Of a stretch of DNA of 64,000 nt, positions 49,748 to 60,591 are shown in pieces. This DNA is from Euborellia annulipes. Lineage: Eukaryota > Arthropoda > Insecta > Dermaptera > Anisolabididae. The first letter of the stretch is position 1. Each line of letters opens with the position of its first letter. Below the pieces are notes generated by a model, which did no database searches, was not told where the DNA came from, and saw only the letters and a program-made list of their open reading frames with translations. The stretch is from the NCBI GenBank assembly GCA_023213315.1, contig JAKCPI010014145.1, positions 1 to 64,000 of the forward strand. The letters run 5' to 3'. A program made the translations under genes and the position numbers.

Positions 49748-50026
49748 CGTCACTAGGTGCTGGTGGGGCGATTGGAACAGGCGGGCTGAGCCCTCGACAG
49801 CAGCCCTCCCCCGCGCCACCTTTACCAGGATTGAACCCACCCCCTTCAGCAGGGGACTCAGCTGACTGTTTGGTGACTGATCAAGTGGATTCTGCGGGCG
49901 GTCGTCTTGCCCTAGACTCCAGTGCTGTATCCCTTTTACTTCCCGAAGGAGCCTTGAATCGAGGACAGTCCGCATCTTTATATCTTGCTGTGCTAAGAGA
50001 TGATCGCCACCGCCCCAAATTATCAG
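49748..50026 (+). CDS. unc-5: unc-5 exon: linker and start of ZU5 domain
   Basis: Acceptor TTTTGTACAG, donor GTGTGT, phase 1 on both sides. It codes residues 357-448. The first third is Pro/Gly-rich (PRQQPSPAPPLPG). Next comes a DSAD motif (392-395), then the ZU5 fold begins at about 397: SAGGRLALDSSAVSLLLPEG, matching the G-G-x-L ... S-x-V-S-L-L-x-P-x-G signature of UNC5. The exon ends in LYLAVLRDDRHRPKLS, equivalent to YVTVHRKENMRP in vertebrate UNC5. ZU5 packs against UPA and the death domain in the closed receptor tail. Confidence 0.93.
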
Positions 50027-50148
50027 GTGTGTGTTTCGCGCCATTTAAATTAATTAATACACAATGATATAGGAATTAAAAGGGTTCCCTCTAATTCATA
50101 CTCTTCCCTAGTTTTTAGAGATTGAAAATTTTCATTAAAATGTTTTAG

Positions 50149-50318
50149 ATCATCAAACACAACTCAGCCCCGTTGTAGCTTGTGGACCGGGAAGTATCGT
50201 TCTGAAGAAACCTGCGATTTTGCAAATGCATCATTGTGCGCAGCTGGCTCCAGCTGATGGATGGCGAGTACATCTCTGGTGGAGTGACTCTCCCTTAGAA
50301 GAGACCCCTGTCTGGCAG
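50149..50318 (+). CDS. unc-5: unc-5 exon: ZU5 domain, second half
   Basis: Acceptor GTTTTAG after a 122-base intron; donor GTGATT is weaker than its neighbours. It codes residues 450-505 after split Asp449. It begins HQTQLSPVVACGPGSIVLKKP, the most conserved stretch of the UNC-5 ZU5 domain (vertebrate T-x-L-L-S-P-V-V-S-C-G-P-P-G). It continues ILQMHHCAQLAPADGWRVHLWW, equivalent to LTMHHCADP...W in vertebrates. The end is phase 0 at TGG CAG. An in-frame read-through in other frames was ignored. Confidence 0.94.
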
Positions 50319-50739
50319 GTGATTTTAATAATTCACTATGATGGCCTCGAATATACCATCGCATATATATGCAAAACAATCAAGGATAATTGTTACAGAA
50401 TTCAGGAAGAAATATCTCTTTAAAAAAAATAAATAAAATTATTAATAGGCTTAAATAATAACCAAGAGTGGGAACAAGACCGATGCTTGTTTATAGGAGG
50501 GAGAAAAATGTCATATGAGGGAGCCGAAGAAATGGTCGTTTTATTACTTTAAAGAAATAACTCAGCTTTTTAAATGAACTCATTATTAGCTGTGAATATA
50601 TTTATTTATAAACAGATTATTCTATTGATATTTTTTATTATCTTTATTTGGCCTATTATTTTCTTAGGGAATAGAGCTTGATTTTTATTATTCAGCTTAA
50701 AAAAATTTCATAAACTAGGAGAATTTTTTTTCTTTTTAG

Positions 50740-51006
50740 AAGTTGGTGACTTTAGGAGAAGAAACCATCAACACTCCCGTGTTCACTCAACTAGATGCTA
50801 ACCAAGCGTTCTTAGTGTGCGAATCTCTTGCACGCTACGTCCTCATTGGGGAGCCAGCTGCTAATTCAGGCCTGTCACTTCTTGGGGCTGCTCCTGCTAA
50901 AACTTTACGACTTGCAGTTTTTGCACCCTCCCTTGGAGCAACTCCTCCTCCACTAGAATATAGTGTTCGTGTTTATGCTCTGGAAGACACCGTTGCTGCT
51001 CTTGAG
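50740..51006 (+). CDS. unc-5: unc-5 exon: ZU5 end and UPA domain start
   Basis: Acceptor TTTTTAG, donor GTAAAT, phase 0 on both sides. It codes residues 506-594, beginning KLVTLGEETINTPVFTQLDA (vertebrate VVVVGEENFTTPCYIQLDA). It continues through LARYVLIGE, KTLRLAVFAPS and LEYSVRVYALEDTVAALE. The last phrase aligns with LEYSIRVYCLDDTQDALK of vertebrate UNC5 and marks the UPA domain (UNC5, PIDD, ankyrin). A Gly/Ala-rich insert (ANSGLSLLGAAPA) sits where vertebrates have STTKAA. Confidence 0.95.
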
Positions 51007-51446
51007 GTAAATAAATATCTTTATCGTTGTACTTACATCATTAATCACAAGACTGCTAATTAACACCTAATTTAGTATCCTAAATTTAACACATTCCATG
51101 AAAGAATAATTATAGTGATACTATGTTTATTGCAAAAATAAACTTCGATTAGACTTTTAACGAGTCTTATTTTATTTTTTTTTCCGCACTTAATATTTGG
51201 TTTTTAGCAGAGATATCATTAGATAAACCTTTGCGTGTTGAAGATGAAATCTAATAACTAGGCCTTCTAGACCAAAATACATTGTCTTTAGATAGCTGGA
51301 ATTTAAAAGTAAAAATTTTTATCTGTTTAAAAGATACAATCTAGAAATTATAGCATTTTTTATTAATTTAAATAAATTATTGTTACATCCCCTTTTGAAA
51401 CTGTTAATACATGATTGAGCTTTGCATTGGAGAATTTTATCAAATT

Positions 51447-51616
51447 TTTTTTATTTATTTGTTTTGAGGTCTTTTTCGGAATCCAGAATCATTTAGAACC
51501 CACCAAATGATTGGTAGTCAATTAAAATAAATTTCCCTCGATTGGGACGGGAAGCGAACCCAAGACCCCACGCACGAGAAACTAATGCCTTCTCTCTGAG
51601 CCACGAGTCACGGGCT
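51447..51616 (-). mobile_element. tRNA-derived SINE (family B)
   Basis: Minus strand head with GGGTTCGCTTCCC (B box) and GGCTCAGAGAGAAGGC. The body has AAGACCTCAAAAC equivalents next to an A/T tail. It is the same subtype as the copy at 7371. Confidence 0.6.
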
Positions 51617-52357
51617 TATTAAATTTTAGTATATTGAAAAATAAACAAGTTTTGAAAATCATTAGGTTAGTTAAGATTGCAAATTCTTGATTACCCCTGG
51701 ATAATAGGCAAACATCTATCAAGAAAAGTTAATTTGGTTGAGAGGTTTAAGGCGTATTAGTTAATTTAAAAAAATTTTCTTCCTTTTGATAAAAGGCACG
51801 TTTAAGATTAGCCTGCTAGACTGACGGCGACATACCCCTTTTGATTTAAAATCTCCGTTTCCCTCTGTCTACCACCCTTTAATCATACATTGAACTAATC
51901 AATCAAGGGGTTGTTGAAGATTAAAGCACGGCTAGAGGTACTATTTACGAAATAAAGCTAAAAGCGCAAACACTGATCTTTTAGTTGTATTTCTTTTCTC
52001 TTTCTCTCTCTTTAGGGGTTTTAGTAAATTGCTACTCACTGAGCTTTGGAGAAAAATCTCTTATTTAATATTTTTTTTTTCATACTTCAAAATATCAATT
52101 TTACTATCATTATATTTATCATTATCACCCTCAAAACTGTATTAATTACAAAAATCGGTTAAGTTTGTTTTATTTTTAATTTATCCCGAAGCTTTAAGAA
52201 GAAATTCGTTTTTTTTTATGTTCATAAAAATCATGTCTTAGCCCCCCAGTTAATCTGCCATTGCCTGGGACATAAATTACTTTATCTCCCAAACTTTATT
52301 GAAATCAATTGATTTCTAAAGAAATAAATACGCTTCGATAAATCATCAATATAAATG

Positions 52358-52420
52358 CAGTAGAAACTCGATTATTCGGACTAAATGGAATCAAGGCTCA
52401 TCCGAATAATCAGATATAAA
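52358..52420. mobile_element. possible pogo-type transposon end
   Basis: CAGTAGAAACTCGATTATTC followed by GGACTAAATGG, then an inverted TCCGAATAATC, resembles pogo/Tigger terminal repeats (CAGTAGAACCTCGATTATCC in the family). The opposite end was not located. Confidence 0.4.
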
Positions 52421-52534
52421 TTAAAAATAAATTGGAAAAAAAAATTTTAAATGATAAACGAATTTCTTTTGAATAGAAATTAGTTAAAATCACTTGATAG
52501 ATAATCTTATATGAATTATTTGAAAATATATTGT

Positions 52535-52610
52535 TTAGGGGCGGGGGGTTTTTTGGGGGGGGGTTGGGGGGTCTTGCTTTTTTTTTTTTTTTTTTTTTAT
52601 TTTTTTGTTT
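52535..52610. other. G- and T-run stretch
   Basis: Successive G runs (4, 6, 8, 6) separated by T runs, then T22. It could fold as a G-quadruplex in the plus strand or be a low-quality consensus region. Confidence 0.5.
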
Positions 52611-52908
52611 ATAATAAAATAAATAATATTTATTTTTTATTTTTAATTTAATTTAATTTTTTTTTTTGGCCTTCATTGATTGTCCCATTTATGTTTTAAA
52701 ATTTAAAAAAAAAAATATTTCTATCTCTCTTTTCTTTTCAACTTTTGAACCGAGATTGTTAGTATTTTTTATTCACTAGTGTAAAAAAAAAAAAAAAAAA
52801 ACTCTCACAATAGGCTAAATTAAGTATTGTATTTTTTAAATAAATATTAGGATTTTTGTATTGGTACATTTCCCGGAAGAGCGTCATTTATTATTTATTT
52901 TTTTTTAG

Positions 52909-53259
52909 GCCGTCACGCAAACTGAGCGACGATTAGGTGCCGCACTTTTGGATAAATCGAGACCGTTCGCGTTCTACGCGGATGGCTCAGGTTTAGCTAT
53001 TGGCCTCGAAGATTTAGATGCTGGCTGGCAATGCAAAGGAGGAGCTTCACAAGAAATTCCTTATCCTCATGTATGGTCGGCGACCAGTAATGCTCTTCAT
53101 TGCTCCTTTGCTTTGGAGAGAGTACAAAATTCCTCTGGCAGTGTGGGTCCAGGATCATCAGGACTTGGTTTCCGGGTTATGGTAGCACAACGGGAATGCA
53201 CAGGACAAACACATCGACAGAGCTTCCGGTGCTCGCTTCCTTTGAATCCTTTGCATCAA
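52909..53259 (+). CDS. unc-5: unc-5 exon: UPA domain
   Basis: The acceptor is a long T tract plus AG, the donor GTGAAT, phase 0 on both sides; at 351 bases this is the longest exon seen. It codes residues 595-711, starting AVTQTERRLGAALLDKSRPF. The stretch QEIPYPHVWSATSNALHCSFALERV matches [25 protein letters not shown] of vertebrate UNC5 almost residue for residue. The preceding LAIGLEDLDAGWQCKGG is the L-x-L-S-I-H-D-I counterpart. A Ser/Gly insert (NSSGSVGPGSSG) follows LERV. The end, FRCSLPLNPLHQ, leads into the linker before the death domain. Confidence 0.95.
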
Positions 53260-53337
53260 GTGAATATTTTTTATTTTATATTAAATTTTTATAATTTTTT
53301 ATATTTATAAATTCAGATAAATCATCTTTTTTTCCAG

Positions 53338-53429
53338 ACCCCCGCGAGTCCAGCTGTGTCAAGGGCCCTAACTGTCGCTACGAGTAGCGGTTGTAGCTCA
53401 ATGGCCACTACACTTGATTCCCCATTTCG
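53338..53429 (+). CDS. unc-5: unc-5 exon: linker before death domain
   Basis: A 78-base intron precedes it (acceptor TTTTTCCAG); donor GTATAA; phase 0 in, phase 2 out. It codes residues 712-741: TPASPAVSRALTVATSSG, then a Ser/Thr-rich tract to DSPF. The final CG joins T of the next exon to give Arg742. It corresponds to the T-G-P-S-A-F linker of vertebrate UNC5, which directly precedes the death domain. It is Ser/Thr-rich, so phosphorylation is possible but not shown. Confidence 0.9.
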
Positions 53430-54499
53430 GTATAATAAATTTTATTGTATTTTAATTAGCATATTTACTAGTGGTTAAAAAAATAAAAAATAAATATATC
53501 TATTCTCTATTGGTAGATAAAGTTTCGGTCGTGTACAGTGGCCTTTCTCAAAGACTACTTCATAAATTTTTATTCATTCTTTGTCTTATATTCGGAGTTT
53601 TTTTTCTGTAATGTATGGAGATTCAAAGACTGGTTAAATTAGTCGAAATAAAAATAAGTTCCCATAAACATATGTTGGGAAACGATTCATTCGCCAAATT
53701 GACTAAATAATTTATTTCTTTGGGAGGGTTTGAGCAAATTTTTTCTCCAAACTAGGACTTAATATTAATGAGTCCTTACAAAAATTCAACTCAAGCCTTT
53801 CCAGAGATATAAATTATTTAGTAAAAAAAATGCCGAATATCTGGTAAAAGCAGATGTTTCCAGTGCTGGATTACCCTACCCACTAGGCACGTGACTAGGG
53901 GCCCCTGTATAGAAGGGGCCCCAAAATTTAAAAATATTAAATTTTTATTTAAAAAATATTTTCTGAACCAAAATATACCAAATATATTCTGTAATGATCT
54001 ATGAAATACTTTGTTTTTCTGTGTGTAATTTTAACTACTCTACTCTGAAGCTCCGTTTAAAAATAAGTAGGCCTACAATCTGCCAATTTTCTTTTATTTT
54101 TATTTTTAAAAATTTTAAATGGATAGTGATAGTGGGTAGAACAAAAAATAATGGCATATACAATATCAAAGGGAGGGGGGAGGGCCCAAACTTGAAGTGC
54201 CTAGATGCCCTTAATCCGCCACTTGTGTTTCCGGACAAGTAGAGCCTATTTAGAATTTTTTTTTTTTATTTTGACCAATATAAAATCACCCTCTGTGCGT
54301 GTAATTCAGAGGGTGGTTATAAGATTTGTATCTTTCCATTGCAATGAAATGGTCTAAACATTTCTATCAAAAGTAATCCAGTCTTTCTAGTTTTAATTTT
54401 TCCACATAGAATGAGAAATTTGTAGTTGTATTTTAATTATTTTTTGTCAATAATATAAATACAAATTAATTAATTTTCCAATGTTTATTTTTTTTTTAG
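53430..54499 (+). other. unc-5 intron (1.1 kb)
   Basis: This phase-2 intron contains a hAT-type miniature element (53861-54225) and, near 53513-53560 on the minus strand, a decayed hammerhead-like motif that I did not count. The remainder is AT-rich. Confidence 0.8.
53861..54225. mobile_element. hAT-type miniature element in unc-5 intron
   Basis: CAGTGCTGGATTACCCTACC on the left and TTAATCCGCCACTTG on the right are inverted (imperfect), with GGGGCCCC-rich subterminal parts. TGTTTCC occurs just outside both ends, close to an 8-base duplication. Confidence 0.6.
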
Positions 54500-54601
54500 T
54501 TTGCACCGAACTCTTAAACGTCAATTGTGCCAATGTTTGGATCCGCCAAATGCACGTGGAAATGATTGGCGGATGTTAGCTCAGCGACTGAATGTTGATA
54601 G
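54500..54601 (+). CDS. unc-5: unc-5 exon: death domain, first half
   Basis: Acceptor TTTTTTTTAG, donor GTAAAA, phase 2 on both sides. It codes residues 743-775: LHRTLKRQLCQCLDPPNARG, then NDWRMLAQRLNVD. Vertebrate UNC5 has IRQKLCSSLDAP...GHDWRMLAHKLNLD at this point, so the start of the death domain is clear, including the conserved D-W-R-x-L-A motif of helices 2-3. The split Arg776 (AG + G) leads to the last exon. Confidence 0.95.
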
Positions 54602-54677
54602 GTAAAATCTTACTTGTCTGTTATAAAATTTTCAATTCTTATTTTTTATTAAAATTGTGTTAAATTTTGTTTTGAAG

Positions 54678-54849
54678 GTATATCAACTATTTCGCCACAA
54701 AGCCAAGTCCAACGGAAGCGATCTTGGACCTGTGGGAAGCTAGACATCGCGATCCTGGAGCTCTAACCGATTTCCTCAACCTCCTTCGAGTTATGGGACG
54801 CCAAGATGCTGCAGCTTTGTTAGAAAAGGACTTAGGACCTTGGATATAG
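54678..54849 (+). CDS. unc-5: unc-5 last exon: death domain end and stop
   Basis: It follows a 76-base intron whose acceptor is TTTTGAAG. It codes residues 777-832 and ends with TAG at 54847-54849. It opens YINYFATKPSPTEAILDLWE, matching [20 protein letters not shown] of vertebrate UNC5. The C-terminal helices are DFLNLLRVMGRQDAAALLEK. The protein ends DLGPWI, with no obvious PDZ-binding tail. The death domain mediates pro-apoptotic and autoinhibitory contacts in vertebrate UNC5; those roles are family knowledge and not shown here. Confidence 0.96.
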
Positions 54850-55682
54850 AAACTTTTTTAACTTAATTATTATTAATATTTTTTTTTTCTGTTATAAACT
54901 GAGTGGGGCCAAAGATAAGATCTGTTTGAAATACGAATACTTTTGTTATAATTTACAAATGATGAGTAAATTATAATTAAAAAAGAGAAATGGCATCTTA
55001 TTCAGTATTGAATAGTATAAATAATAATATTTCCTCCAAACAATGATGATTGGCAAGGAGTGAGTGAATTTTTTAAAAACAATTTTTGTTCTGAAATTTA
55101 TTTATTTTAAAAATTCAAAGTATAAAGTGCATTTTATAAAAATTAAACAAATGTTATTATTAGACTATTCATTTGGGTTTTATATTTAAATAATTATTAT
55201 TGCAAAATCATTCCAAAGCCTATCACATTAAATGAAAAATAATAATCTGTGTAAAAAAAAAAGATGAAAAAAAAGAATTGTGATTCAATCTCAAATTGCG
55301 TGAGTCGAAAAATGTTATGCGAAAATGTAAATAAATATAAAAGAAAAGTATGTGAATAAAGAAAAAAAAAAAAGAGTGTGTGATATTCAAGTCAATTTAC
55401 GCGAAAGATCTTTGCTTTTATTTTATTTTTTAAACAAAGAAAAAAAGAAATAAAAACGACAACGAAGTCGTTAGGCCTACTATTATGTTCTTGTATCCGT
55501 TATTATTATTATTATAATTATTACTCATAATAGTTATTTTTTTGGAGTTTAAAGTTATTTAAAAAAAAAATGTGACTGATTATAAACTAATAATTTAAAA
55601 ATTGTTGTCAACTATAAAGGTACCAAATAATTCACGAAAGTACAAAATTAATTTAAAAATATTGTTTTTTGCGTCCAATAAA
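54850..55682 (+). other. unc-5 3' UTR with candidate poly(A) signals
   Basis: AT-rich sequence follows the stop. AATAAA hexamers occur at 55330-55335, 55355-55360 (followed by an A run and a GTGTGTGA stretch) and 55677-55682. The second, with a GT-rich element just downstream, is the best candidate for cleavage, giving a 3' UTR of about 0.5 kb. The exact end cannot be read without transcripts. Confidence 0.5.
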
Positions 55683-56186
55683 AAAAAAAAAATGTTATAA
55701 AAATATTAACATAAAAATGTATCTAATATATTTTATATAAATTTGTTTGGTTCGAAATTGAGATAGTAGTCAAAGATAGTTGATATCGATGAATAACCAA
55801 AAAGAAATACGATTTTGAAGTGAAGAGAGAATTACTAAATAAAAAAAATGTGAAAAACAAAAGATTTTGAAAAAAAAAAACCAAGTGTTTTTTTTTTTTT
55901 GGTCTGTTATATTGTTTAATATTTCATTTGCTTTTGTAATTAATTTTTATTGATATAAAGAATGTTAATTTTTTAAATAATTTTGTTTCTTTTTTTTTTT
56001 TAATATATCTTTAAAAATTTTACAAGTTGGAATGGGCTGCAAAAGGGAATTTTTTAAGCTCAAGTTTCAGAAAATAATTTAGTGGAGGGCGAAAGATAGG
56101 TGACCATAAATTTTTTGATCAAAAATTTTTGTAAAGAGCAAAAAATTTGTGTTAATAGCCCAAAAATATTTTACCCTTATTGTTCA

Positions 56187-56476
56187 CAGTGGCGTCATTT
56201 GGGGAGGGGCATGGGGGGTGGGCCTTTGCAAATACCCCCGCCTCTCCCCCCAAGGGCTCTGATTTTTATAAAATTTTATATTATTCTAAATAAAATACTT
56301 CAAAATACATCTACGAGTATACAAACTGTACAAAACTGTATTAAACAATTAATTAAATTAAATATGTTTTGACCAAATTTGAGTACCTATTTGTAAGTAA
56401 ATTTGAAGAAAAAAAATGTTTGCCCCCAAGAAAAAATTTGCCCCCCCCCCAAGAAAAAATTGAAATGACGCCACTG
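56187..56476. mobile_element. hAT-type miniature element
   Basis: Terminal repeats CAGTGGCGTCATTT and AAATGACGCCACTG are exact. A perfect 8-base duplication ATTGTTCA flanks it (56179-56186, 56477-56484). The interior is G/C-rich at both ends and AT-rich in the middle. Confidence 0.88.
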
Positions 56477-56506
56477 ATTGTTCAGATCCAAAATCAAACT
56501 TATTCT

Positions 56507-56570
56507 GTTAAGCAATGCCAAGAGCGGCGAAACCCTGAGTGAGTGACCCCGAGAAATCAGAGTATGGAAG
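56507..56570 (+). mobile_element. 5S rRNA-like SINE fragment
   Basis: TGTTAAGCAATGCCAAGAGC followed by GAGTGAGTGACCCCG; same family as 29556-29622. Confidence 0.4.
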
Positions 56571-56698
56571 GTCACGGTATATTAAAAGTAAAATATAGGG
56601 CCTATAGGTAATACTTGTTGAAACCCCTAAGTCTCAGAGAAAATTTAAAAAAATTAAAAGAAAACAAAATTCTAAAAAATTTTGTGAAATTTGTTTAA

Positions 56699-57279
56699 CC
56701 TTCCGTCGGGCAAATATTGAGAAGGACGAGTTCGGGCGCATTGTACTTTTTAAGCCACATCCGGAAAAATACGATTAAAATCAATTTAAGGTCTTATGTG
56801 CGACAAATAAGTTCACTAGACGAATGTTGAACATAAAAAAATACCATAAAAAAGTGCTGAAAGGCTTTCAGAAAAAGGGTCTACGTCGGCCTGGATTATG
56901 TCGGACAAGTTCGGGCGCATTGTGCTTTTTTAAGCAACATCCAGAAAAATACATTTAAATTTAAGGTCTTGTGTGGGACAAATAAGTTCTCTTGAAGGAT
57001 GATAAAATCAATTTAATGGTTACGATAAAAAACGTGCTTAAATTCTTTCAGACAAACGGGTATTTATTATAAAACGAATGACGCCAAGATCGGACGCAAT
57101 GAGCTTTTCTGATCAAAAGGTGTAGCCCAGGTCAATTACAAACTCATTGGTAAAGACGAATAGAGCACGTAAAAAAAAAACAGCTACTAGTAGAACCAGA
57201 TCACAATTCCGCGAAGGGGCTGAAAAATGAAGCAAATTTGTTGAGGTGTGTCTGGTAGATCGGTGCGCTCGACGGAAGG
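56699..57279. mobile_element. piggyBac-type miniature element with internal duplication
   Basis: Flanked by TTAA on both sides (56695-56698, 57280-57283), the piggyBac target. Inverted ends CCTTCCGTCG and CGACGGAAGG. Inside, a block starting GTTCGGGCGCATTGTACTTT (about 56726-56890) is repeated in direct orientation at about 56911-57060. No transposase ORF. Confidence 0.75.
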
Positions 57280-58610
57280 TTAAATAAATCTTATCAATAA
57301 AATTATAAAATTCGAAATACTCCAAGATCGAATAGCAAAAAAAAAAAAAAAACTTTAAAAACAATGCGAGGCGGGGAATGGGTAAAAAAAATGAAAAAAT
57401 GGAACAAAGTGCCGTTCCGAAGACTTCGGCACATGGGAACATTGCTTCAGTCACCTCAATTTTGAAGGGTATTTTGTCTCATTTTATGGAAAAGAAACGA
57501 TGGCCTTTTTGGATTTAAACCCAACTCATGTTTAAGATTTTTAAGCTTATTGGAATATAACAACTTAATTTTGGACTAAGCAGCTGAATAAATTTGATTC
57601 GCCCTAATTTTTTTCATTTATTCATTGTTATATAATTGTTTTGCAAAACATACAAAAATAAAATATTTAGAAATCTTTGACGCTTAAAAAAAAAAACCGA
57701 TTCACATATAAATGTTAAAATAAAAAGAAATTATTATGACACGTAGAATAATAAAAAAAAAATTTCTTGTAAATATTATAACATTAACAGCTGCATTGTT
57801 GATGTAAATATATATAAACCAACATGAATAAATGTATATAGAGAAATTATCGAAAAAAAATAAAATTAAATTAAAAGATTAGATAAATAACACAGCCTTT
57901 AAAATGGTTTAAGAAAAAGTAAAATGAAATTTTATATTGTGGTTTATAAAATGAAAATATGTAAATAGATTTTTTTTTTATTATAAACCGAGTGCAAAGA
58001 TATTATTTAAAAATATTTAAATAAGTAAATCAAAAACCTATATATATATATATATATATTTATAAATATTATATATACAAAACTTAGAAAAGTATATAGT
58101 TGATAAAAATACATTAAATTTAGTCGCTGTGAATAAAAAGTAAATATATATAATATATATATAAATATACTAATTACTATTAAATTGTAATCCAATCTGA
58201 TTGCCAAATCAAAAAAGAAATCAATAATATTTTTCCACTCGGTTGCAAATGTCTAAAGACAATATTCGGCTATAGCTGGCGATGATGATTAGATTGTTTT
58301 TTTTTTTGTTCTGAATACATAGGAGCATATATTGATATATTGATAGTATATTTTATATTGTAGAAATGTTTTTTCTAAGAAGATATAGAATCAAAATACA
58401 TATAAAAATATTATTGTGTCGCATTATATTAATTTATTTCCTCAAATTAAAATATTCCATTTTTAATTATTATATAAAATTACCTCCTTGTTTATAAGAT
58501 AGCAATTGCCTTAATTTACTTCCTTTTCATTTAATCATAAAAAATATTCCTTTTTTACTTTTATTCTTATTTAGGAAAAAATAATTTGAACCATTCATTG
58601 TATTCTAACA

Positions 58611-58663
58611 ATTAATCGTCCTGAGGAAGGTCGTGATTTGCGACCGAAACGCCGACGGTTAAT
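58611..58663 (+). ncRNA. hammerhead-like motif, one core base changed
   Basis: ATTAATCGTC (stem I), CTGAGGA, one extra A, GGTCG-TGATTTG-CGACC (stem II, five pairs), GAA, ACGC, C, GACGGTTAAT (stem I, ten pairs with one G-U). The stem III palindrome reads ACGC instead of ACGT, so the conserved U before the cleavage base is C; probably inactive. Confidence 0.5.
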
Positions 58664-58859
58664 AATTAAATAAAAGTTTTTTATTTAATTCCTTGGCCAC
58701 AAAGTCTCCTATATCCAATTCAAAGTCTACAGCCACTTTACATCACTATTTGAGCCAATAATTATTTATTCTTTTATGTTCAATGAGATGGGCTCGGGCA
58801 GTCTGCCCCGAATTCCACCTTGGAACTGCTGATGAGCTCGAGAGTGAAACCTTGAGCTT

Positions 58860-58919
58860 TTTTCTTTTTAGGTCTTTTTCGGCATCGAAGGCCATTTAGA
58901 CCCCATCCCTATTTATGAG
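58860..58919 (-). mobile_element. SINE family B tail fragment
   Basis: Only the 3' end of family B (AGGTCTTTTTCGGCATCGAA ...) flanked by CCTTGAGCTT on both sides (58850-58859, 58920-58929). This is a 5'-truncated insertion. Confidence 0.65.
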
Positions 58920-60021
58920 CCTTGAGCTTAGGCAACCAAAAAGCATGCTGGGAGTCCAACTCGAACACTCCGAATTTTTATAAATACACATATATACCAA
59001 TTTTGCGAAATCTACTTTTTCAACACTCAGGAAAACTCTAAACAATCAATGCAATGATCAAATCAAGGAGGAATCCGAATGCCATCATTAAGGTTAAAAG
59101 TTAGTGTTAACTTATCAAATACTTGGTGTAAAATAATTATTTAAATTATCACAATTAAAATATTTTATCAATTTTTTCCATTGCAAAATATGCAAATCAA
59201 TGAAAATATTAAAAAATTAAATGTAACGAGAAAAGTTTTCATTTGAATGGCTTATAATAAGATTAAAAATACATACCCCAAAATAAGATGAAACGGCGTG
59301 ATGATGAACAATTTTATTAGTAGAACAACACATGAGGAAAAACAAGAATAGAAATAAACACCACTGAATGAGAATTTATACGAAATAAATTGTTTTAACC
59401 GATTAAAATATCACTTGACATCTGATCGCGCGGGCATTAGCAAGGTACAGTACGAGAAAAGAAGTGAAGCCACACAACAATCAACGATTGCGTCGCCACT
59501 TGCAATCAGAGAAGCGCGGGCATTTTGAATTCTTTCTTTATAATAAATGTGATCAATCAAAATTTAGATTAAAAATGTTTTTTAAGGAATAAAATAACGA
59601 AAAGAATTTAAAAAAAAACCTCATAAAAAAAATTAATTTTAATTTAATTGGTTTATAAACTTAATATTTTGTTTGTAAAGGAGATAGATTTGTTTTGTTA
59701 AGATTTTTAATTTAGTTTTTCTCTCATACAGAAACAGAAAACAAAATACAATCAAGTATTTATTGAAAATTAATTATCAATATTCTAAGAATTTCACTGT
59801 AGTTTCTTTCCGGTATTTCGCTCTTGTACGGCGGGATCTAAAGGAATTGTCGGAAGATTAAATCAACCATCAAATCATATAGTCTAAGAGCTGGCGACAA
59901 AAATGGGCTAGAGTTTTCTGAAGGCTAATATTTTCAGGATTTTTTCAGAAAGATCTCTAGAGTCAGCAGTTTCCAGTACCGGGGCCTTTGGCGGGAATAA
60001 GCCGGTAAAGTAGCGGGAAGA

Positions 60022-60408
60022 TGGTTTTTCGCAAATATCTCGAAAACTATGCGGTTTTTCGCAAAAATTCATCTATACAAAAATAATCGAAATTAAATTA
60101 CAAACAAAAATGTTCTAGTACATAATCACTCTAAAGTGAAAGGTTCGGGAGATATAGAGGGGTAAAATCTGTAATTCATATAAAGGTTGTCATGGTAACA
60201 AGATATAAATATTTCTCTTCTCTGTGTCTCCTATCATATGAATTATAAATTTTACCCCACTAAATCTTCCGAACCGTTCATTTAAGCGTGATTATCTACT
60301 ATTTTTGTTTGTAATTTAATTTTGATTATTTTTGTATAGATGAATTTTTGCAGAAAATCGTATATTTTTCGAGATATTTGCGAAAAATCATCTTCCCTCA
60401 AATTAATT
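60022..60408. repeat. inner fold-back, about 390 bases
   Basis: Arms of about 150 bases: GATGGTTTTTCGCAAATATC on the left and GATATTTGCGAAAAATCATC on the right, with TACAAACAAAAATGTTCTAG and its imperfect inverse. The central spacer contains TGTCATGGTAACAAGATATA, similar to part of R1. Confidence 0.65.
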
Positions 60409-60537
60409 TGGTATCCAAATGACTTAAATAAAATTCTCGGATTGCCTGGAATCCGAAGCTTGGTATAGAAGGCCAGCACGCTAGCCACAACACAAAGCCC
60501 GAGGGCACAATTAAATCTTAAATTTTAGAGAAATATG

Positions 60538-60591
60538 GTTCTGATGAAGGCATATTGTTGGCCGAAACGAACAGGATGCATCCTCGTCAAC
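60538..60591 (+). ncRNA. hammerhead ribozyme motif with a longer stem III
   Basis: GTT (stem I), CTGATGA, one extra A, GGC-ATATTGTTG-GCC (stem II), GAA, ACGA ... TCGT (stem III, enclosing the self-complementary GGATGCATCC), C, AAC (stem I). Core bases are all conserved; stem I is only three certain pairs. Confidence 0.55.

Larger units (their letters stand above)
51007..52908 (+). other. unc-5 intron (1.9 kb)
   Basis: This phase-0 intron has a tRNA-like SINE on the minus strand at about 51447-51616, a possible pogo-type transposon end near 52358, and a run-rich G/T stretch at 52535-52610. No exon is seen. Confidence 0.8.

Noticed and set aside
53513..53560. Another hammerhead ribozyme on the minus strand
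   Set aside because: Core reads TTGAGAA instead of CTGANGA and no stem I is visible; at best a decayed relative.
57113..57454. 113-codon open frame on the minus strand
   Set aside because: It runs across the end of the piggyBac-type element into flanking DNA; Phe-rich with no domain.
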